Part shown: one piece after another, positions 22,701-25,361 of the stretch
Position numbering within the stretch: the stretch's first letter is position 1
Layout of the letters: each line of letters starts with the position of its first letter
NCBI RefSeq assembly: GCF_000344685.1
Contig: NW_006920410.1
Span: forward strand, 2,981,709 to 3,007,069
Direction of reading: 5' to 3'
DNA: 25,361 nucleotides
Source: Gloeophyllum trabeum ATCC 11539
Lineage: Eukaryota > Basidiomycota > Agaricomycetes > Gloeophyllales > Gloeophyllaceae
Program-made: the position numbers and the translations under genes
The notes under the pieces: model-generated
What the model was told of the DNA's origin: nothing
Databases searched by the model: none
What the model saw: only the letters and a program-made list of their open reading frames with translations

Positions 22701-24617
22701 TCTAAGAAAGCCAGTGCACGCAGGGTGCCCTGGGAATAGCTCATCGATATCTGATCTTTCGAGAACATAGCCAGGAGCGCAGGTGTACGGAGCGTATTGA
22801 CGAACGCGCGCCGGATAGCAGGAGTGAGCCTCTGCGCCTATTACACACTCGTCGGTGAGGACGAGATTTCATGAGAAGAGATAGGACATGACCATACCAC
22901 TGGGGTCTTACAGCTTTCCTGCTGTTCCTCGTGCCAGCGTTTGCTAAACTCGCTGGCCAACCGATGTATGAAGCTTGTCAGCTGAAAACGGTGAGTATTT
23001 CATACAATATAAATGCTGTCCCTACTTACGCTCGTGGTCCATGGTCCTGAATTCGATGGATGGAAATAAGACTCGGTGCTAGTGATAAGCCGATCCAGAG
23101 TGTCCAAGGCTCTGGATCCAGCTATGTATCCAGCTATAGACTCCGCGTCTCCTTTACCCTTAGGCGTAGCATTGTCCTGACGAACAGGACCGTCCACAGA
23201 CATCGAATATACTATCATCTTCGCAAGAGCACCTAAAAGCGAACTCAGCTGTCGCGGGAGAACTTACCAGGCTGTACACGTACTTGGCCTACTGATCGAC
23301 TTCTTGATCCGCAGGGATTGTCTGTCAGCCATGGAATCGGCGTGCCCTCCCGTTGTACTGGCACCCTATAGACATTCAGAAATGCTGCGATGATAGGGAC
23401 ATCAGAAACCGCTCGTGATACTCACCCTTGTGGCACCAACGGGGACGTCTGGGTTGAGTCAGATATTTGAACGACTCTCGGCGGTCTAAACGGTGCTTAC
23501 TCATTGAACCTAAAGCTTTGCCCATGAGGAAGGTCCACTGGTCTTGTGTCCAGATTCCTACATCTTTCCACTCGGCGCCACCTTCTTCTCCAGCATCGCC
23601 TGCTTTGCCCGCGACGTGTTCTTCGGACAGATCACCGATCAACTCGAGAAGGCGATCATCTACGACGGTAGAGTTGAAAGCTTCCCAGATCTTCAGCAGT
23701 GGGGGCAGGTACAAAGGACAATGGGTGGGCGGCATGAAGGAGGTTATCACAGGAATCATTGTAAGGTATGTCTGTACGGAGTTCATGGTTACTCGGTGGA
23801 CTCGGGCAACAGCTTACTGCAGTACGCACATCCTTGGTGAACAACGGTAGGAACGTGGAAAGCATGTTAGGTATCTCCGAAGCGGGGTAGTACCGCTGAC
23901 AGAGTTCCGCGACATATAGCAGGATGTTGATGACATTGCGCCTGGCACATAACTCAGCAGTGGCATCATGCAAGAACAATGAATTAGATACATACGAGGA
24001 GTCCTGTATCCGTTTCTTCGGCCACAACTCCCTCTGGAGAACTTTCCACAAGGGCTGCCAAGATAGTTGGAGGTCTTCCGCCTCCAACTTACGTTTCATA
24101 CCGGGCTTGTTCGAGAGCAGACGGGAAAGCATATCGGCCCAGCTACGGATGACCCGTGCTTCTATCCCAGGTAGTAAACAGAGCTCATAGTATAAATGTA
24201 CCATCTTGGCTCTCAGGGATTTAGAGATGGGATACCGCATAAGTAACCAGCTACGATGTGAATGATCCAGTCAACACAGTGGCGATATGCGACGGCGACT
24301 ACGAAGGAACAGTACCATTGTAACATTCCATCCCACGTCGTCAGTACCAGCCAGTTCTTCGTCTTCGCACATATATCAATTCTCCCCACAATGTAGGCCA
24401 GTTTAGATTCCATGTCCTGCACGGATTCACACTCGTACGGCACCGAGTCCAGGTACGTGCGCAGGGCGGCATACTGCTGTTCGGTGGCAGTCTCTTCGAG
24501 TTCAGGGGTGTCTATGGATGGTGTTCCCGTGCTGTACATGTCGTCGTCGTCCATGGTGCCGCCAGGGTCAGTGGCGAGATCGACTTTGAAGAAGACGGCT
24601 AAGCTCTGTGTGTCCAT
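16723..24617 (-). CDS. BLM10: Proteasome activator Blm10/PA200
   Basis: A giant HEAT-repeat solenoid that caps the 20S proteasome, opens its gate and assists core assembly and degradation of unfolded substrates and histones. I rebuilt 39 exons, 24617 down to 16723, all in phase, coding about 1956 aa. Family strings include RVIRSWADMLSRLL, FMPPTH, DAGEEGGAEWKDVGIW, SKDQISMSYSQGTLRALAFL, HWNLSILRGCLGYGG, SRLVWIKRAQVYHSGRVYMH, RYVQMAIRFMYGLL, VDKIPTGFIAWTRDIKAY and VEVREMSAKVLSGL. Exon ends: 24617-24316, 24250-23996, 23941-23830, 23771-23501, 23448-23426, 23365-23284, 23232-23030, 22981-22901, 22837-22505, 22440-22200, 22139-21741, 21687-21644, 21590-21416, 21362-21291, 21241-21109, 21056-20682, 20633-20451, 20401-20368, 20311-20197, 20150-20130, 20077-20019, 19964-19734, 19683-19642, 19592-19456, 19404-19234, 19178-18925, 18874-18755, 18703-18582, 18528-18432, 18379-18261, 18208-17939, 17885-17864, 17810-17738, 17690-17537, 17488-17279, 17224-17062, 17010-16937, 16875-16785, 16730-16723. 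The C-terminus Tyr-Tyr-Ala is the HbYX docking motif and is made only by the last splice. No breaks were found. Confidence 0.95.
16731..16784 (-). other. Last BLM10 intron, splitting the HbYX codon
   Basis: The donor GTACGC, a branch-site-like CTAAC (minus strand, at 16749-16745) and the acceptor CGGCAG bound 54 bases. The intron falls after the first base of the Tyr1955 codon (T|AT). Splicing yields Ser-Tyr-Tyr-Ala and a stop at 16725-16723. Read through, the 54 bases are 18 open codons that lead to the same stop, so the frame gives no warning that an intron is present. Confidence 0.85.
20130..20150 (-). other. 21-nt microexon of BLM10 (exon 20)
   Basis: Between introns 20151-20196 (46 nt, acceptor GGAAG) and 20078-20129 (52 nt). 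It carries phase 1 on both sides and supplies ASYALA, joining WNKGIA to DRMFHGKYL in frame. Without it the conserved helix pair is shortened by seven residues. Confidence 0.8.
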
Positions 24618-24860
24618 GCTCGTGATCGATATTCTTCTTGGGATAACGAAGCCTGCTCACCTCTTATAAGCAGTTCCGTAGTAATTACGCGTCCCTTGGA
24701 GGTGACGCGTCTGTGGTCAGTGATAATGAGCAGAGGGACGAGACGCGTAAGGCAGCTTGGCCCGGTACCGCCTTGACGTTCTTTAGATCTACTGCGTCCG
24801 ATTCCCCAGTCACTTCCACGTGGCGTGGCCGACGGCTATATCACACATCGAGCAACCGAT
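24618..24860 (-). promoter_or_regulatory. BLM10 upstream region with three ACGCGT boxes
   Basis: Exact ACGCGT hexamers lie at 24687-24692, 24705-24710 and 24743-24748, that is 70-131 bases upstream of the BLM10 ATG. ACGCGT is the MluI cell-cycle box bound by MBF-type APSES factors in other fungi, and it is palindromic, so orientation does not matter. I found no exact proteasome control element GGTGGCAAA; the nearest is GGTGGCATT near 24874. That MBF acts here is inference. Confidence 0.4.
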
Positions 24861-25361
24861 AATATGACACGCGGTGGCATTCAGTCCCATATGTCAATAC
24901 AATATTGTGAATTCCACACAACCACCATATACAGTCATATACTCCCCATATGGGAGCTGAGCCACAGACGATCCCCTACAACGGTAATGTCAGGGAATAT
25001 CAAATAGAAACAAATGCATTACCATATTTGAATATCAATTTCCGCAGATATACCCAGTGATAGAGCAAATATGGATAAATATATGGAACAATGGGGAAGT
25101 CCGGTTTTTGGCCTGATACAGTACAATGAATCATAGCTAAAATATCAAAGCACATCTCGGGTTGATAGCGAATCCGGAATATGGATGCAAATAGCGTAAC
25201 ACATAGCATAAAGGTGCGATATACCTGATTCGGGATCGTCCGGTATATAATCGGGCCGCCGACGGGCCGCCAGTGGCTGCATCGGCAAGCCACTCAATAG
25301 CCGGCGGCGGCCCACCGGCGGCTAAGAGCGGCTGGGAGAGCGGCTCGCAGCCTGGGTACGG
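24861..25361. other. AT-rich then GC-rich edge sequence, no gene recognised
   Basis: From about 24880 to 25250 the sequence is rich in CATATG, ATATAC and GAATAT words, with a short palindrome around 24943-24957. A 97-codon minus-strand frame at 25000-25293 matches nothing I know and has odd composition. From 25251 the base composition flips to GC-rich with a hairpin. The window ends inside this block, so it may belong to a repeat continuing to the right. Confidence 0.4.
25255..25322. repeat. GC-rich imperfect inverted repeat at the right edge
   Basis: The 17-base arm 25255-25271 pairs with 25306-25322 at 15 of 17 positions, around a loop of 34 bases. Units of GCCGCC/GGCGGC recur on both sides. 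It could be the tip of a transposon or a subterminal repeat; the sequence to the right is needed to tell. Confidence 0.5.

Noticed and set aside
24874..24882. Proteasome control element (PACE)
   Set aside because: GGTGGCATT differs from GGTGGCAAA at two positions, and the Rpn4 system is an ascomycete feature.
1..25361. CRISPR array, prophage, toxin-antitoxin or secondary-metabolite cluster
   Set aside because: No spaced direct repeats, phage genes, or core biosynthetic enzymes are present; the gene content is ordinary fungal housekeeping and transport.

Overview
This window looks like a nuclear segment of a basidiomycete fungus, probably Agaricomycetes. The evidence is dense GT-AG introns of about 46-71 nt in nearly every gene, roughly 50% GC, protein families that read like basidiomycete versions, and a DNA-transposon remnant. 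There are no operons, ribosome binding sites, phage or CRISPR features. I rebuilt five protein-coding genes exon by exon by joining reading frames across splice sites and checking that every junction keeps phase.

Layout, left to right. (1) 383-734: a short non-autonomous Tc1/mariner-like element with perfect 80-bp inverted ends, the outermost two bases of each being a TA. (2) 1215-3062 (+): mitochondrial DnaJ co-chaperone Mdj1, 6 exons, about 514 aa. (3) 4037-6531 (+): a 14-TM-type drug/H+ antiporter of the major facilitator superfamily, 14 exons, about 593 aa. (4) About 6.5-9.3 kb: no recognisable gene, but short broken coding-like patches. (5) 9299-10890 (+): choline/ethanolamine kinase, 3 exons, about 463 aa. 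(6) 11478-14069 (-): a TTP/TIS11-type tandem CCCH zinc-finger RNA-binding protein, 4 exons including a 21-nt microexon, about 807 aa. (7) About 14.1-16.7 kb: upstream region of the CCCH gene and unassigned sequence. (8) 16723-24617 (-): proteasome activator Blm10/PA200, 39 exons, about 1956 aa. (9) 24.6-25.36 kb: BLM10 upstream region with three ACGCGT boxes, then AT-rich and GC-rich hairpin sequence at the edge.

The genes are unrelated housekeeping and transport functions: mitochondrial protein folding, efflux, phospholipid synthesis, mRNA decay and proteasome regulation. They do not form a biosynthetic cluster. The kinase and the CCCH gene converge on a shared 3' gap of about 590 bp.

The most interesting observation is at the end of BLM10. 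The last intron (16731-16784) splits the tyrosine codon of the C-terminal HbYX motif that docks the activator on the 20S core. It is 54 nt long and has no in-frame stop. Splicing gives a protein ending Ser-Tyr-Tyr-Ala; retention adds 18 residues, uses the same stop codon and removes the motif. This could be a splicing switch on proteasome binding, and it is also a trap for gene prediction. Two neighbouring genes (MDJ1 and the transporter) each appear to use a GC-AG intron.
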